A DNA stretch of 64,000 nt from CAYMMX01 sp964391675 (GCA_964391675.1 CAYMMX010000003.1:185796-249795); one strand, 5' to 3'; counted from the first letter of the stretch, positions 17,204 to 26,669 are shown. Notes: generated from the letters alone by a model not told the origin. Numbers and translations are program-made.

Positions 17204-18115
17204 ATGAAAAACAAAAAAATCACAATGAAAAAAACCTCAAAATTATCAAATCCTGCTAAAAATAATGTTTTAAGTGCAAACAATGATGACTTATTAAAAA
17301 CATATTTACAAGAAATTGCTAATTACCCCACCTTAACTGCCGATGAAGAAAAAAAAATAGCAAAACTTGCCCATGAAGGAAACATAGATTCAAAAAAACT
17401 TCTTGTAAAATCAAATCTAAAACTTGTTGTTACAATAGCAAGAAAAGCTATCCACGCTGCAAAAATACCAATGATTGATTTAATACAAGAAGGCAATCTT
17501 GGACTAATGATTGCTGCTGAAAAATTTAATTGGAAATTAGGTTATAAATTTTCCACCTATGCAAGTTGGTGGATAAAGCAATCTATGTTTAAAGCAATCT
17601 CTGAACAAGGCCACTGCATGAAAATACCTGTTTATATACAAGAAACTCTTTCAAAATTCTCAAAAATAAAAGCTCAAATGGAAAAACAATATAATTGTCA
17701 TATTAAAACAGAAGATGTAGCAAAAGAAATGAAAATATCTTCAGACAAAATAGATTCTTATCTATGCGCATATTCTAAAACAATTTCTATAGAAAACAGC
17801 TTTGACTCAAATGAAGGAAAAGAAGTTAATCTATCAGAAACATTGGAAGATGAAAAATCAAATGTTTATAGTTGTGTTGAGTTTAAGCATTTAAAAAAAG
17901 ACATTGAATCTGTTATCACAACTCTAAAAGACAGAGAACAAGATGTTGTAAGAATGCGCTACGGATTGGGAGATATGGCAAGAAGAACACTGGAAGAAAT
18001 AGGAAACCTGTACGGGGTTACCAAAGAATGTATAAGACAAACAGAACTTCGTGCCTTAAAAAAAATACGAATTTCTGACTTTGGACAAGAAGTTCTTTCC
18101 TGCTATTTAAAATAA
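17204..18115 (+). CDS. RNA polymerase sigma-70 family factor (group 2-like)
   Basis: Sigma factor with regions 1.2 ('DLLKTYLQEIANYP'), 2.1-2.4 ('RKAIHAAKIPMIDLIQEGNLGLMIAAEKFNW', 'YASWWIKQSMFKAI'), 3 and 4.2 ('TLEEIGNLYGVTKECIRQTELRALKKI'). It is 303 aa, lacks a long region 1.1, and resembles RpoD-related alternative sigma factors rather than FliA or ECF types. Region 2.4 reads 'SEQGHCMKIPV' where RpoD has ADQARTIRIPV, so -10 recognition may differ. AGGAG upstream of the ATG. A structured leader precedes it and a strong terminator follows. Confidence 0.9.
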   Translation: MKNKKITMKKTSKLSNPAKNNVLSANNDDLLKTYLQEIANYPTLTADEEKKIAKLAHEGNIDSKKLLVKSNLKLVVTIARKAIHAAKIPMIDLIQEGNLGLMIAAEKFNWKLGYKFSTYASWWIKQSMFKAISEQGHCMKIPVYIQETLSKFSKIKAQMEKQYNCHIKTEDVAKEMKISSDKIDSYLCAYSKTISIENSFDSNEGKEVNLSETLEDEKSNVYSCVEFKHLKKDIESVITTLKDREQDVVRMRYGLGDMARRTLEEIGNLYGVTKECIRQTELRALKKIRISDFGQEVLSCYLK

Positions 18116-18175
18116 TTAACTTGTAACCATAGCGACTATTTACATTAAGTATAAGCTTAAACTTTTGCAACTGAA

Positions 18176-18217
18176 TTAAAAGGCTTTGGGAAATTACCCT
18201 TTTCCGAAGCCTTTTAA
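18176..18217 (+). terminator. Intrinsic terminator after the sigma gene
   Basis: AAAAGGCTT..GGGAAA pairs with TTTCC.GAAGCCTTTT around a short loop; T-rich 3' side. Confidence 0.85.
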
Positions 18218-18241
18218 TTGTATATTACAACTCATATAAAC

Positions 18242-18265
18242 AAAAAAAAACTCCCAAAGGGGAGT
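18242..18265 (-). terminator. Intrinsic terminator (minus) for the 58-codon gene
   Basis: ACTCCC-AAAG-GGGAGT (18250-18265), followed on the minus strand by nine T residues (complement of 18242-18250). Confidence 0.85.
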
Positions 18266-18327
18266 CGTTAAAAAATTTGTTTTAGGAAGGGATTGTAGGG
18301 TAGGGTTGATGTATTAATAAAAAATTA

Positions 18328-18504
18328 TTATTTTAAATTTAGAAATGATCTGTTATTTACAGCAATAAAATTCATTTGTTGCAAAAGGACATCTGATCTG
18401 TCCACATATTCTTGAACCGGTGTTGTAATAATTGCTTGGTTTTGATACATTTTTGCTAAGTTTTCATCGATTTTATTAACGTTTACAAGTGTTTGTGCTG
18501 TCAT
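18328..18504 (-). CDS. Unlisted small protein, 58 aa
   Basis: Read directly from the minus strand. ATG at 18504 with AAGGAG 7 nt upstream, 58 codons, TAA at 18328-18330, and a strong terminator about 60 nt after the stop. The protein starts 'MTAQTLVNVNKIDENLAK' and ends 'NNRSFLNLK'. It is hydrophilic, probably one or two helices, with no signal peptide or cysteines. Function unknown. A ribosome-binding site plus a dedicated terminator make it a likely real gene. It is divergent from the large sensor at 18704. Confidence 0.75.
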   Translation of the reverse strand: MTAQTLVNVNKIDENLAKMYQNQAIITTPVQEYVDRSDVLLQQMNFIAVNNRSFLNLK

Positions 18505-18703
18505 CTTTGTACTCCTTAGTTATATCTTACATATATATAAAGTATATAATAAATTCTCAAATTCAGTTATCTTTTTTTTTGTTACATTCGTTAATATTTC
18601 TTCTCGGAAAGTACTTTTCTCATCCTTTAAATTAGCCCGACTGGGTTTTTCATTATTTTTAGAATTAGTTTATTCTTTTAGTATTTGTTAGAGGATATCA
18701 ATT

Positions 18704-21700
18704 TTGGGTACTAGTCAAAAAAAATTAAACTTATTAGATTTGGTCGATGTTAATACTTTGCAGTCAATACAAGATGCTTTTGCAAAAGCTATGAATGTAG
18801 CAAGTTTAATGGTTGATGACAATGGAAATATAACAAAACCGAGTAATTTTATTAATTATTGCAAAAATTATATAAGAAAAAATGAGGAGGGCTTAAGAAG
18901 ATGCCAAGAATCTGATATTTTAGGAGGTAAAATTGCAGCTCAAAAAAACAAACCTTATATATATAAATGTCATTCAGGTTTAACTCATTTTGCTGTTCCT
19001 ATAATAGTTTCGGGTCAACATATTGCATCAATTTTAGGTGGACAATTTTGCACAGAAAAATTAAAAAGAGAACATTTTGAAAAAATAGGGAATATTTTAG
19101 GTATAAATAGTGAAGATTTTATTAAATCATCAGAAGAAATTAAACTAATTCCACAAGAAAATCTTGAAGCAGCAGCTCAACTTTTATTTATTGTTGCTAA
19201 TAATATATCTTCAATTGCACACAAAAATCTATTGTTAAAAGAAAAAAGCAAGGAAGACGAATTTTTAAAAGAAATAATTCAAATTATAAGGGGAACTTTA
19301 GACACTAATCAAGTAAAACAACAATTTATTGCTAATGTTAGAAATTATTTTGATGCTGATAGATGCTTATTTGTTGATTATGATAAAAATTTAAATAAAT
19401 TTCTTCCTATGAAGTTTGAAAAATTAAAATCACAAACTGTTAAAAGTCTTAAAAATATTGATACAGAAAAAGAATTTCCGGAATTTTGCAATAAATTAAA
19501 AAAAGGGCATAACGTAATAATCCGAGATTTAGACAAAACCCTATCAAGAAAAAAACTTTTGTCTTATCAAGCAATAAATAGTTTAATTAATTCTGATGTA
19601 AAATCTGATTACGGGTTACTAGTTAAATACCAAGAACAAATAATAGGGATATTGATAATACATTTTGTTACAAAAAAAAGAATTTTATCCAGAGATGAAT
19701 TTAAGTTTTTAAAAACGATTAGTGACCACGCAGCAACAGGTATTTATCAAGCTCAACTTTATGAAAAGTTAAGAGAAATAACCGCTCACCAAAATGGAAT
19801 ATTAAACAATATTCCATTTATGGCATGGTTAAAAGATATCAATGGTGTAATTTTTACTGTAAATAAAGCTTATTTAGAATTAATAAATAAGCCCCTGGAA
19901 GAAATAGTAGGTAAAACTGATTTGGATTTATACCCTGAATCTCATGCACAAAATTATTTGTCTGAAGACAAACTTGTAATGCAGTATAAACAAACACTTA
20001 ATATCGAAGAATTGATAGTTACAAATAAAGGAGAAAGATGGTATGAAACATTTAAAAGTCCTGTAATAGATGACAATGGGAAAATATTAGGAACTGCAGG
20101 TCTGGCAAGAGATATAACGGAAAGACGTGAGCAGGAAATTGAGCTTTTAAAACGCCAAGAGTTAATTCTAAAAGCTAATAAAAGAGAAACGTTATTAAGA
20201 AATATTTTTGAAACAATTAGAAGCACACTAAATATAGATGAAATTAAAAATACAATAGTAAGAGAAGTAGGTAAAGCCTTTAATGCCGATAGGTGTTTTA
20301 TAATGGATTATGATCAACAAAACAAGCAAATTCTCTCAATCGCTTATGAATATCTATCTTCAAGCAATATACCATCTTATATTGGTGCAAATGTTAATGA
20401 AGAAGTCCCTAATTTCATAGAAATGCTAAAAAAAGGTCAAAACGTTATAGTTGATGATAAAAAAATAATAAATAATGAAAATATAGATGCTTTTAAACAT
20501 GAAAGGAAAATAGTTAAAAAATACGAAGTTGTCTCAGCTTACGGGATCCCAATTTTTTATAGGAATGATTTTTTTGGCGGGTTAGGTTTGCACTATTTAA
20601 GTACTAATTATAAAGTTAAAGATGAAGATCTTTCTCTTCTGAATATTATTGCAGGACAGATTGCAATTGCATTATATCAAGCTAACCTATATCAAAATAG
20701 TAAATTGCAAGCGGAAAGAGAATCTCTTTTACTTAAGATAACAGAAAAAATAAGAAGTTCTTTAGATATAGAAAATACACTTCATTTTATATCTGAAGAA
20801 CTAGCAAAAATATTCAATGTACAAAGAACAGCAATAACTATGTACTCTGACCCCAATGACTATAGTGAACTTATTGTTAGAAAAGAATATATATTATCAA
20901 ATGAGTATAAAGGTTTTGATTCGATGGAAAACTTTTCTGATATTGCCAAACTTTGGAGTTCTTATTTAACAAATGATAATAATATCTTAGCGATAGACAA
21001 TATACAAGAAGCAAATCTTCCAAATTTTTGCAAAGATAGCTATAATAAGCTGGGAGTAAAATCAATAATAGGAACCCTAATTAAAAAGGAAGAAAAAGCA
21101 TGGGGCTTATTAGTTTTATCAGAATACTCAAAACATCGCCACTGGAGCGAAGAAGAGAAAAATTTACTTGTTACAGTTGCTGGTCAAATTTATATTGCCA
21201 TTAATCAAGCCGAGCTTTATGAATATCAAAAAATTACAGCAGAAAGAGAAAAAATTAGCAGAAATATAATTGAAATATTAAGAAGTACATTAGATAAAAA
21301 TATTATTAAAAGATTATTTGTTAAAAATATTGGTAAATTCTTTAATGCAGATAGAGTGTTTTTCTCAGACTACGATGCTGATTCATATTCATACCTTCCT
21401 GTAGAAGATGGCTCAGAATATTTATCAAGTAATGAAGAAATGAGCTTTATAGGATATGACTGGATGGAACCTTCAATAAAAGATTATATTGAACCCTTAT
21501 TAGAAAAAAGGGAATTCAAAATCTATAATTGGGATGAATACATAAAAAATAATCCTAAAAATAATGAATTTATAGCTTTATTTGAAGATGCAAATGTTAA
21601 ATCAAGTTATAATTTTCCTGTACTTTATCAAGAAAAAATAATGGGGTATTTTTGTATTGAATTCACAAAGAATGTTACTATCCTCTCTGAAGAAGACATA

Positions 21701-21985
21701 AATAGAATAAGAAGTATATGCACTCAAGCCGGTATTGCAATATATCATGCAGAATTATACATGAAAGCTCAGCAAAATATGTTTTCAAAACAAAAATTTA
21801 TATCTGAATTTAGCCAAAAAATAAAAGAACCTATAAGTAATATTATAGACACTTCTAATATTTTACTGGAAAATAAAAATGGACTCGAATATTCAATTCA
21901 AGTAGAATATCTAAATAATATTCTTGACAGTTGCAATCAATTAATTGAACTTACACAAGGAATTACAGAAAAAGAAAATTTATAA
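18704..21985 (+). CDS. Multi-domain sensor: PocR - GAF - PAS - GAF x3 with degenerate kinase stub
   Basis: 1093 aa, TTG start with GAGG 9 nt upstream. The N-terminal ~170 residues are a PocR sensory domain ('NYIRKNEEGLRRCQESD', 'YKCHSGLTHFAVPI', 'ASILGGQF'), a PAS-like fold known for small-molecule binding. GAF1 spans about 190-345 and a PAS domain about 360-470 ('MAWLKDINGVIFTVNKAYLEL', ending 'GLARDITERRE'). Three further GAF domains follow (about 490-655, 670-840, 855-1015). Each GAF is preceded by an equivalent linker such as 'REKISRNIIEILRSTLD'. The last ~60 residues resemble a histidine-kinase dimerisation helix, but the phospho-acceptor position reads 'FSQKIKEPIS' (Q1038 in place of His). 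No HATPase domain follows. No membrane segments: cytoplasmic. Output partner unknown. Confidence 0.85.
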   Translation: MGTSQKKLNLLDLVDVNTLQSIQDAFAKAMNVASLMVDDNGNITKPSNFINYCKNYIRKNEEGLRRCQESDILGGKIAAQKNKPYIYKCHSGLTHFAVPIIVSGQHIASILGGQFCTEKLKREHFEKIGNILGINSEDFIKSSEEIKLIPQENLEAAAQLLFIVANNISSIAHKNLLLKEKSKEDEFLKEIIQIIRGTLDTNQVKQQFIANVRNYFDADRCLFVDYDKNLNKFLPMKFEKLKSQTVKSLKNIDTEKEFPEFCNKLKKGHNVIIRDLDKTLSRKKLLSYQAINSLINSDVKSDYGLLVKYQEQIIGILIIHFVTKKRILSRDEFKFLKTISDHAATGIYQAQLYEKLREITAHQNGILNNIPFMAWLKDINGVIFTVNKAYLELINKPLEEIVGKTDLDLYPESHAQNYLSEDKLVMQYKQTLNIEELIVTNKGERWYETFKSPVIDDNGKILGTAGLARDITERREQEIELLKRQELILKANKRETLLRNIFETIRSTLNIDEIKNTIVREVGKAFNADRCFIMDYDQQNKQILSIAYEYLSSSNIPSYIGANVNEEVPNFIEMLKKGQNVIVDDKKIINNENIDAFKHERKIVKKYEVVSAYGIPIFYRNDFFGGLGLHYLSTNYKVKDEDLSLLNIIAGQIAIALYQANLYQNSKLQAERESLLLKITEKIRSSLDIENTLHFISEELAKIFNVQRTAITMYSDPNDYSELIVRKEYILSNEYKGFDSMENFSDIAKLWSSYLTNDNNILAIDNIQEANLPNFCKDSYNKLGVKSIIGTLIKKEEKAWGLLVLSEYSKHRHWSEEEKNLLVTVAGQIYIAINQAELYEYQKITAEREKISRNIIEILRSTLDKNIIKRLFVKNIGKFFNADRVFFSDYDADSYSYLPVEDGSEYLSSNEEMSFIGYDWMEPSIKDYIEPLLEKREFKIYNWDEYIKNNPKNNEFIALFEDANVKSSYNFPVLYQEKIMGYFCIEFTKNVTILSEEDINRIRSICTQAGIAIYHAELYMKAQQNMFSKQKFISEFSQKIKEPISNIIDTSNILLENKNGLEYSIQVEYLNNILDSCNQLIELTQGITEKENL

Positions 21986-21995
21986 TAAGGAGAAA

Positions 21996-23093
21996 TTATT
22001 CGACATTCCTATAACCGATTCCGGCCCTATAGCCTGATATTGAGTATAAAATAGGTAACGCTGGCTCAATCCATTTTAATCCTGATAATACCGCTACTGT
22101 TGCTATATCATCTGCATGTAATCCAATATCTAAAGCTTCGGGTTTTCTTTCAGAATAAAGCCCTTTACGTTTTTCAAAGTTTTGGCAATTTTTATTATGC
22201 GAGCAATTATGATGATTATGCATATATCCTTTGCCATGTTGATTGCGATTTTTTCTCTCTAAAACAGGGTCTATAAATATTTTTCCAATTAAATTGGCAA
22301 TTGCACTTCCGCCGATTACTCCAACAGCCAAAATTCCTGTCACCATTCCAACAGCTCTTGCTGCCTTTGTTTGAATGTTCAATTTTTCTAAAATTGCTAA
22401 AGCGCCTCCGGCACCAATATTACATAAGAAAATATTTGCTAAATATTGATAAGAGCCTTCTTTAATTTTATTTGGAATTCTCTCTTTCCAATCTTTTTCT
22501 GTTAATCTGTCACCTAAAATCCCGCCCGTAATTCCACTTACTACAGGAATGAGCCCCATTAAAGAAAGCCTTTTTATTTCTCCAAAAATATGCTTTGAAT
22601 CAACATTTTCAGGATCCGGTATGAGTTTTTTAAGAAATTCTTTTCCTTTTTTTTGATTATGCAACTCTTCAAATATTGTTTTGACATCGTTGTATCCTAG
22701 AATTTTAGTTTTTGCCTTTTCGAGTTTTTCAAAAGTTTTATCACTTACTTTATTATCTTTTAAAAATTTTTTTATTAATATCGTATTTGATTTAGTAAGT
22801 TTTTCTAAATCAATATTTTCTGATAAGCCTTTAAATCCTTTAAATAAAACTTTTTTACCTATTCTAATTTGTCCGATTCCTCTTGTAGCAATAAGCGCAG
22901 AGCCTATTGTTGCAATTAGAACAGAAATATTTTTAATAAGTTCCTTCTTTTTTTCTTTTTCAGGTGTTCTCTTAATCCTATTATAAGTAAACGATGCAGC
23001 GCCTGTTACAAGTACCACAGGTACAAATTTAGAAAATTTTCCTACTAATCTGGGTTGATCCAAGAATTTTCCTGCTATTAATAAACTATTCAT
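21996..23093 (-). CDS. Conserved membrane protein with His-rich loop, 365 aa
   Basis: No named family recognised. Several hydrophobic, Gly/Ala-rich segments ('FVPVVLVTGAASF', 'ISVLIATIGSALIAT', 'LSLMGLIPVVSGITGGILG', 'AVGMVTGILAVGVIGGSAIANLIG') suggest a multi-pass inner-membrane protein. Between the last two hydrophobic parts is a His/Cys cluster 'HNHHNCSHNKNC' (about residue 290) that could bind metal. Start ATG has AGGAAGGA upstream. It is the third gene of a tightly spaced run (35- and 36-nt gaps) after an MntR/DtxR-type regulator, which makes metal-linked function plausible but unproven. Confidence 0.7.
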   Translation of the reverse strand: MNSLLIAGKFLDQPRLVGKFSKFVPVVLVTGAASFTYNRIKRTPEKEKKKELIKNISVLIATIGSALIATRGIGQIRIGKKVLFKGFKGLSENIDLEKLTKSNTILIKKFLKDNKVSDKTFEKLEKAKTKILGYNDVKTIFEELHNQKKGKEFLKKLIPDPENVDSKHIFGEIKRLSLMGLIPVVSGITGGILGDRLTEKDWKERIPNKIKEGSYQYLANIFLCNIGAGGALAILEKLNIQTKAARAVGMVTGILAVGVIGGSAIANLIGKIFIDPVLERKNRNQHGKGYMHNHHNCSHNKNCQNFEKRKGLYSERKPEALDIGLHADDIATVAVLSGLKWIEPALPILYSISGYRAGIGYRNVE

Positions 23094-23129
23094 TTTTATA
23101 TTCCTTCCTGAATACTGTCAGATAATTTT

Positions 23130-23369
23130 TTAATTAAATTGACTATTTCGAAATTCGTTAAATAAACAATCATAGTAAAAGTCATTTGTCTGTTTCATTA
23201 CACTAAATTTGATAAATTTTTCGAATTTTTCTAATGCTTGTCCTTTTAAAATACTTTCCAGTTGTAATGTTGCTTGCAATGCTTTATCTTCACTTACTTT
23301 TAAAATTTCTCTAAAAAATTTATAAGTTATTATACGTTCTTCTACATATTTGTTTTGCTTGATTGACAT
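23130..23369 (-). CDS. Unknown small protein, 79 aa
   Basis: AGGAG 9 nt before the ATG. All-helical, charged, with no cysteine cluster and no membrane segment. It sits between the MntR/DtxR-like regulator and the His-rich membrane protein on the same strand and is probably co-transcribed. Not recognised. Confidence 0.7.
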   Translation of the reverse strand: MSIKQNKYVEERIITYKFFREILKVSEDKALQATLQLESILKGQALEKFEKFIKFSVMKQTNDFYYDCLFNEFRNSQFN

Positions 23370-23404
23370 TGTTACATACTCCTAACATTATATTCAAAAA
23401 ATTT

Positions 23405-23851
23405 TTACTTACTTAACTCGTCATAAAATTTTTTGAATTCGTCTATGTATTTTTTTTCCGAACAGTAGAAATTATTATTAAATTCAATAAACGCAATTAA
23501 TCTTTGTAATACATCTTCTGAAATGACATGTTCTACTTTGCACGCATTTATTGAGGCATCTTCGGCAGAAAGTCCTAAAATCTTGGTAAAAAAGTCATAA
23601 AGTGTTTTATGTTTTTCAATAACTTTCTTTGCAACTTTAATCCCTGATGGTGTAAGAGAAATCACATCATAGCGAGCGTAATTAACAAGATTTTTTTCTG
23701 CTAGATTCTTTAATGCTTCTGTAACAGAAGAACGCTTAACATTGAGTCGTTTTGCAACTTCAACAGCCTTTACACCGTGTTTTTCTTCAATAATTTCATA
23801 AATGGCTTCAAGGTAGTCTTCTAAGCTTGCTGTAATTCTTACTGTATTCAT
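23405..23851 (-). CDS. MntR/DtxR-family metal-dependent transcriptional regulator
   Basis: 148 aa. N-terminal winged helix 'SLEDYLEAIYEI...VKAVEVAKRLNVKRSSVTEALKNLAEKNLV', then a dimerisation and metal region with 'EKHKTLYDFFTKILGL' and 'ACKVEHVISEDVLQRL'. These carry the E/H/C-E-H positions expected for DtxR-type proteins; the '.C.VEH' pattern fits both MntR and iron-type members. There is no SH3-like third domain, as in MntR. The chosen ATG has AAGGA 7 nt upstream; the TTG six codons earlier lies on the SD itself. A consensus promoter overlapped by a palindrome lies directly upstream, suggesting autoregulation. Confidence 0.88.
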   Translation of the reverse strand: MNTVRITASLEDYLEAIYEIIEEKHGVKAVEVAKRLNVKRSSVTEALKNLAEKNLVNYARYDVISLTPSGIKVAKKVIEKHKTLYDFFTKILGLSAEDASINACKVEHVISEDVLQRLIAFIEFNNNFYCSEKKYIDEFKKFYDELSK

Positions 23852-23870
23852 AAAAAATTCCTTCGACAAT

Positions 23871-23899
23871 ATTGTATGGCATACCTAACATTTTGTCAA
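23871..23899 (-). promoter_or_regulatory. Sigma-70 promoter with overlapping palindrome, upstream of the MntR-like gene
   Basis: Minus strand: TTGACA (23899-23894), 17 nt, TACAAT (23876-23871). A palindrome GTATG-C-CATAC spans the end of the spacer and the start of the -10, within 23872-23888. This is the expected place for a metal-dependent repressor operator. Confidence 0.75.
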
Positions 23900-23976
23900 G
23901 CATTTTAAACTATTGTCTTAATATTAATTAAAAAATTTAATAAAGGATTGGCTACCGTTATAAATTAAACAAGGCT

Positions 23977-24813
23977 TTATGACAAATTTTTATACCAAAC
24001 ATTCATTGTTTCAATGTTTCCGCAAATGTTTGTATTATTTACCAAGGTACCGCCAAATTCATAGAACATTTTTGCAAATATCATATTTATTCCTGTGTTT
24101 TTGGCTCTTGCAATCGTATACGCAGTCTTTATCCTTTTTGTTACTGCATCTTTTTGCATTTCTTTTAATAAATGATAGGATAAATTATTTCCTCTATATT
24201 TAGGCAATGTTGCAAAGTCAGTCATTTCTGTATTTAAATTTTCTAAATCCATTTCAGATGAAGAAACTGCAACCAACTTTTTATTTTCAAAAATACCATA
24301 ATAATCAACATTTTTATTCATTGTTTTTAGAATATAATTACCATCAAATATTGGAAATGGATAACTCGTAAAAACAGATTTATAAAGTTCAACCATTTGT
24401 GATATATGTTCTTTGTTTAGTAGTTTTATAGAAAATTCTTCTGCTAGATTTGGAGTATCTGATAAATTTCCCTTTTCAATGCAAAACTGAGTGACCATAA
24501 GGACATCGTTTTTATCTCTGAATTCTTCTCTATCTTTTGACAAGTATTTACTTAGAAAATATACATCATCTTCTCCATTATAAAATTTTTGAATATAAGC
24601 TTCATTTTTGTACCCATCTTTTAAAAATAAATTCTTAAAATCATCAGGAACTTTTGCTATTATTTTAGTATAGCTATCATTAGATGCCAAATTATTTAAA
24701 AGACTTAAAATTCCAGGGCAGTCATCTTTTGCCAATTTCATAAGATAAATTCTATTATTCTCTTTTCCGTGTTGTATTAATGAGTTACCAATCAGTTCAA
24801 TTTTATCAGCCAT
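23977..24813 (-). CDS. ablB: Beta-lysine N6-acetyltransferase
   Basis: GNAT-fold enzyme that acetylates beta-lysine to N-epsilon-acetyl-beta-lysine, a compatible solute. Evidence is direct downstream pairing and an 8-nt overlap with lysine 2,3-aminomutase, the AblB-type N-terminal region ('[17 protein letters not shown]', '[17 protein letters not shown]', '[20 protein letters not shown]'), and a C-terminal acetyl-CoA domain ('[19 protein letters not shown]'). At 278 aa it is the normal AblB length. Cytoplasmic. Confidence 0.92.
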   Translation of the reverse strand: MADKIELIGNSLIQHGKENNRIYLMKLAKDDCPGILSLLNNLASNDSYTKIIAKVPDDFKNLFLKDGYKNEAYIQKFYNGEDDVYFLSKYLSKDREEFRDKNDVLMVTQFCIEKGNLSDTPNLAEEFSIKLLNKEHISQMVELYKSVFTSYPFPIFDGNYILKTMNKNVDYYGIFENKKLVAVSSSEMDLENLNTEMTDFATLPKYRGNNLSYHLLKEMQKDAVTKRIKTAYTIARAKNTGINMIFAKMFYEFGGTLVNNTNICGNIETMNVWYKNLS

Positions 24814-26137
24814 TATTTCTGTTTTCGATCCTCCCTATATCGTTTGGAATCAAAGATATAACGTCATTAGAATCGAACAATAATTTTTTAATCCCAATAA
24901 TTTCTGTTTCTTCTTGTGGTTCCATTTTTAAATACAAATTGCAATTATCACAATTTCCGTCACAATAATTATGTTCGTATTTATCAGGTTCTTGATAAGA
25001 TGTAATTATCCCCTCAAAATTTCTTAAAATAACTTTATTAGTAGAACATGAAATCATATAATTAGGCATAATAGGTATCTTTCCACCACCGCCAGGTGCG
25101 TCAACCACGAAAGTAGGAACCGCAAAACCGCTTGTATGTCCTCTTAATCCCTCTATAATTTCAATACCTTTACTTACAGGTGTTCTAAAATGCGACAATC
25201 CGATACTTAAATCACATTGATATAAATAATAAGGTCGAACCCTATTTTGTACAAGCTTTCTCACTAATTTCTTCATTATATGAACACAATCGTTCACTCC
25301 AGCAAGTAAAACTGACTGATTACCTAATGGTATTCCTGAGTCTGACAATTTATCTAAAGCTTCTATTGAATCAGATGTTAATTCTCTCGGATGGTTAAAA
25401 TGAGTGTTAATCCATAATGGCTTATGCTTCTTTAGCATGTTAACCAAGTTATTTGTAATACGATAAGGTAAGACAACAGGAACTCTTGTACCAATTCTGA
25501 CAACTTCAACGTGTGGAATTTGTTCAATTTCTGTTAATATCCAATCCAAAAAATCGTCAGGAAGCATAAAAGGGTCTCCTCCCGACAGAAGAACATCCCG
25601 AATTACTGGTGTATTTTTTATATATTCTATTCCTTCTAAAATTTCTTCTTTAGTCGGAATAAAATCGAAATCGCCAACCTTTCTTTTTCTTGTGCAATGG
25701 CGACAATACATTGCACATTTATTGCTTATATGGAAAAGTACTCTATCTGGATACCGGTGAGTAATTCCTTTAACAGGACTGTCTTTATCTTCGGATAAAG
25801 GATCCTCCATATCGGCACTACTTACAATAAGTTCTTTCGGATTTGGAAAAGCCTGCTTGAAAATAGGGTCGTTTTTGTAATCATAAATATTTATTTGTGA
25901 TAAATAATAAGGTGTAATTGCGAGCGGAAATTTTTCCACCGTCTTATTGATTGTAGATCTTTCATCCGAAGCAAATCTTATGCCAGATATTTCCTCAAAT
26001 GATTCAATATCTCTAATAGTATTTTTTACTTGCCATTTATAGTCATACCAACTATTTATATTATCTTGAGGTGAAATCTTTTTAATGATTCTCTCAATTT
26101 TTGTAAGCGAAATTTGCTTTAACAAGCTATTATTCAT
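24806..26137 (-). CDS. ablA: Lysine 2,3-aminomutase
   Basis: Radical-SAM, PLP-dependent enzyme converting L-lysine to beta-lysine. The cluster motif 'CAMYCRHC' binds the 4Fe-4S centre. '[12 protein letters not shown]' and 'NHPRELT' follow, '[11 protein letters not shown]' is the PLP-lysine region, and a C-terminal '[11 protein letters not shown]' cysteine set is typical of KamA zinc sites. 443 aa. Its partner ablB overlaps the 3' end, and a SpoIIAA-like gene and a GntR-RCK_C regulator lie upstream. This context indicates osmolyte synthesis rather than lysine fermentation. Confidence 0.95.
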   Translation of the reverse strand: MNNSLLKQISLTKIERIIKKISPQDNINSWYDYKWQVKNTIRDIESFEEISGIRFASDERSTINKTVEKFPLAITPYYLSQINIYDYKNDPIFKQAFPNPKELIVSSADMEDPLSEDKDSPVKGITHRYPDRVLFHISNKCAMYCRHCTRKRKVGDFDFIPTKEEILEGIEYIKNTPVIRDVLLSGGDPFMLPDDFLDWILTEIEQIPHVEVVRIGTRVPVVLPYRITNNLVNMLKKHKPLWINTHFNHPRELTSDSIEALDKLSDSGIPLGNQSVLLAGVNDCVHIMKKLVRKLVQNRVRPYYLYQCDLSIGLSHFRTPVSKGIEIIEGLRGHTSGFAVPTFVVDAPGGGGKIPIMPNYMISCSTNKVILRNFEGIITSYQEPDKYEHNYCDGNCDNCNLYLKMEPQEETEIIGIKKLLFDSNDVISLIPNDIGRIENRNNG

Positions 26138-26177
26138 AAATATAAAGCCCTCTCTTGTAAGTCGATAAGGTAAAAAT

Positions 26178-26534
26178 TTAAAATTGGTTAATCCAGTCTT
26201 TTGCTTCGATTAATTTTGAAACATCAAAATATTTCATATTACAACAAAAAATTTTACTGAATTTTTCTACTTCATTCTTAAAGATACTATTATTGCTGAC
26301 AATTGCCATATTTTTAAAAGCATTCATATATTTAAAATATAAAACAAAATCCGCAACAAATCCTCCTATTGTATATCCTGTTACATCATTAAGGTGCACA
26401 AGGAGCTTAATTTGTTTGTATTCAACAATCATTTTTTCGATCATTGGAGTAACATATTTAACATCTTCTTTTGTTATTTGCCCAGATACCTTAATATAAA
26501 ACAAATTATCTGTTCGTTCAATGTTTTCAATCAT
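26178..26534 (-). CDS. SpoIIAA-like (STAS-fold) protein
   Basis: 118 aa with the pattern of the SpoIIAA-like family: '[21 protein letters not shown]', a basic helix, then '[20 protein letters not shown]' and '[10 protein letters not shown]'. Members have a CRAL-TRIO/STAS-like fold and unknown ligands. The gene is 40 nt upstream of ablA, behind a strong promoter, so it is probably the first gene of the abl operon. Its role in osmoadaptation is only inferred. Confidence 0.8.
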   Translation of the reverse strand: MIENIERTDNLFYIKVSGQITKEDVKYVTPMIEKMIVEYKQIKLLVHLNDVTGYTIGGFVADFVLYFKYMNAFKNMAIVSNNSIFKNEVEKFSKIFCCNMKYFDVSKLIEAKDWINQF

Positions 26535-26588
26535 TTGCTATTCTCCTATTTTCAAGGTGAAGTCATTAGTTGATATACCGACAATTTT

Positions 26589-26617
26589 ATTATGACATAC
26601 AAGTTGTCAGTTGTCAA
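26589..26617 (-). promoter_or_regulatory. Promoter of the abl operon with internal operator-like repeat
   Basis: Minus strand: TTGACA (26617-26612), 17 nt, CATAAT (26594-26589). The inverted repeat TGACA-N7-TGTCA (26593-26609) occupies the spacer, and a further TTGACA copy partly overlaps it. This is a likely binding site for the neighbouring GntR-RCK_C regulator (inference). Confidence 0.7.
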
Positions 26618-26669
26618 GGCAAAAGTAATTACACATCAAAGCGTCAATTTTAAGAAAGGAAAAAGACTA

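Noticed and set aside
17204..18115. FliA (sigma-28)
   Set aside because: Regions 1.2-2.4 are RpoD-like ('YASWWIKQ'), not FliA-like.
18600..18660. Attenuator GCCC-GACT-GGGT before the sensor gene
   Set aside because: Stem only 4-5 bp; too weak to report as a feature.
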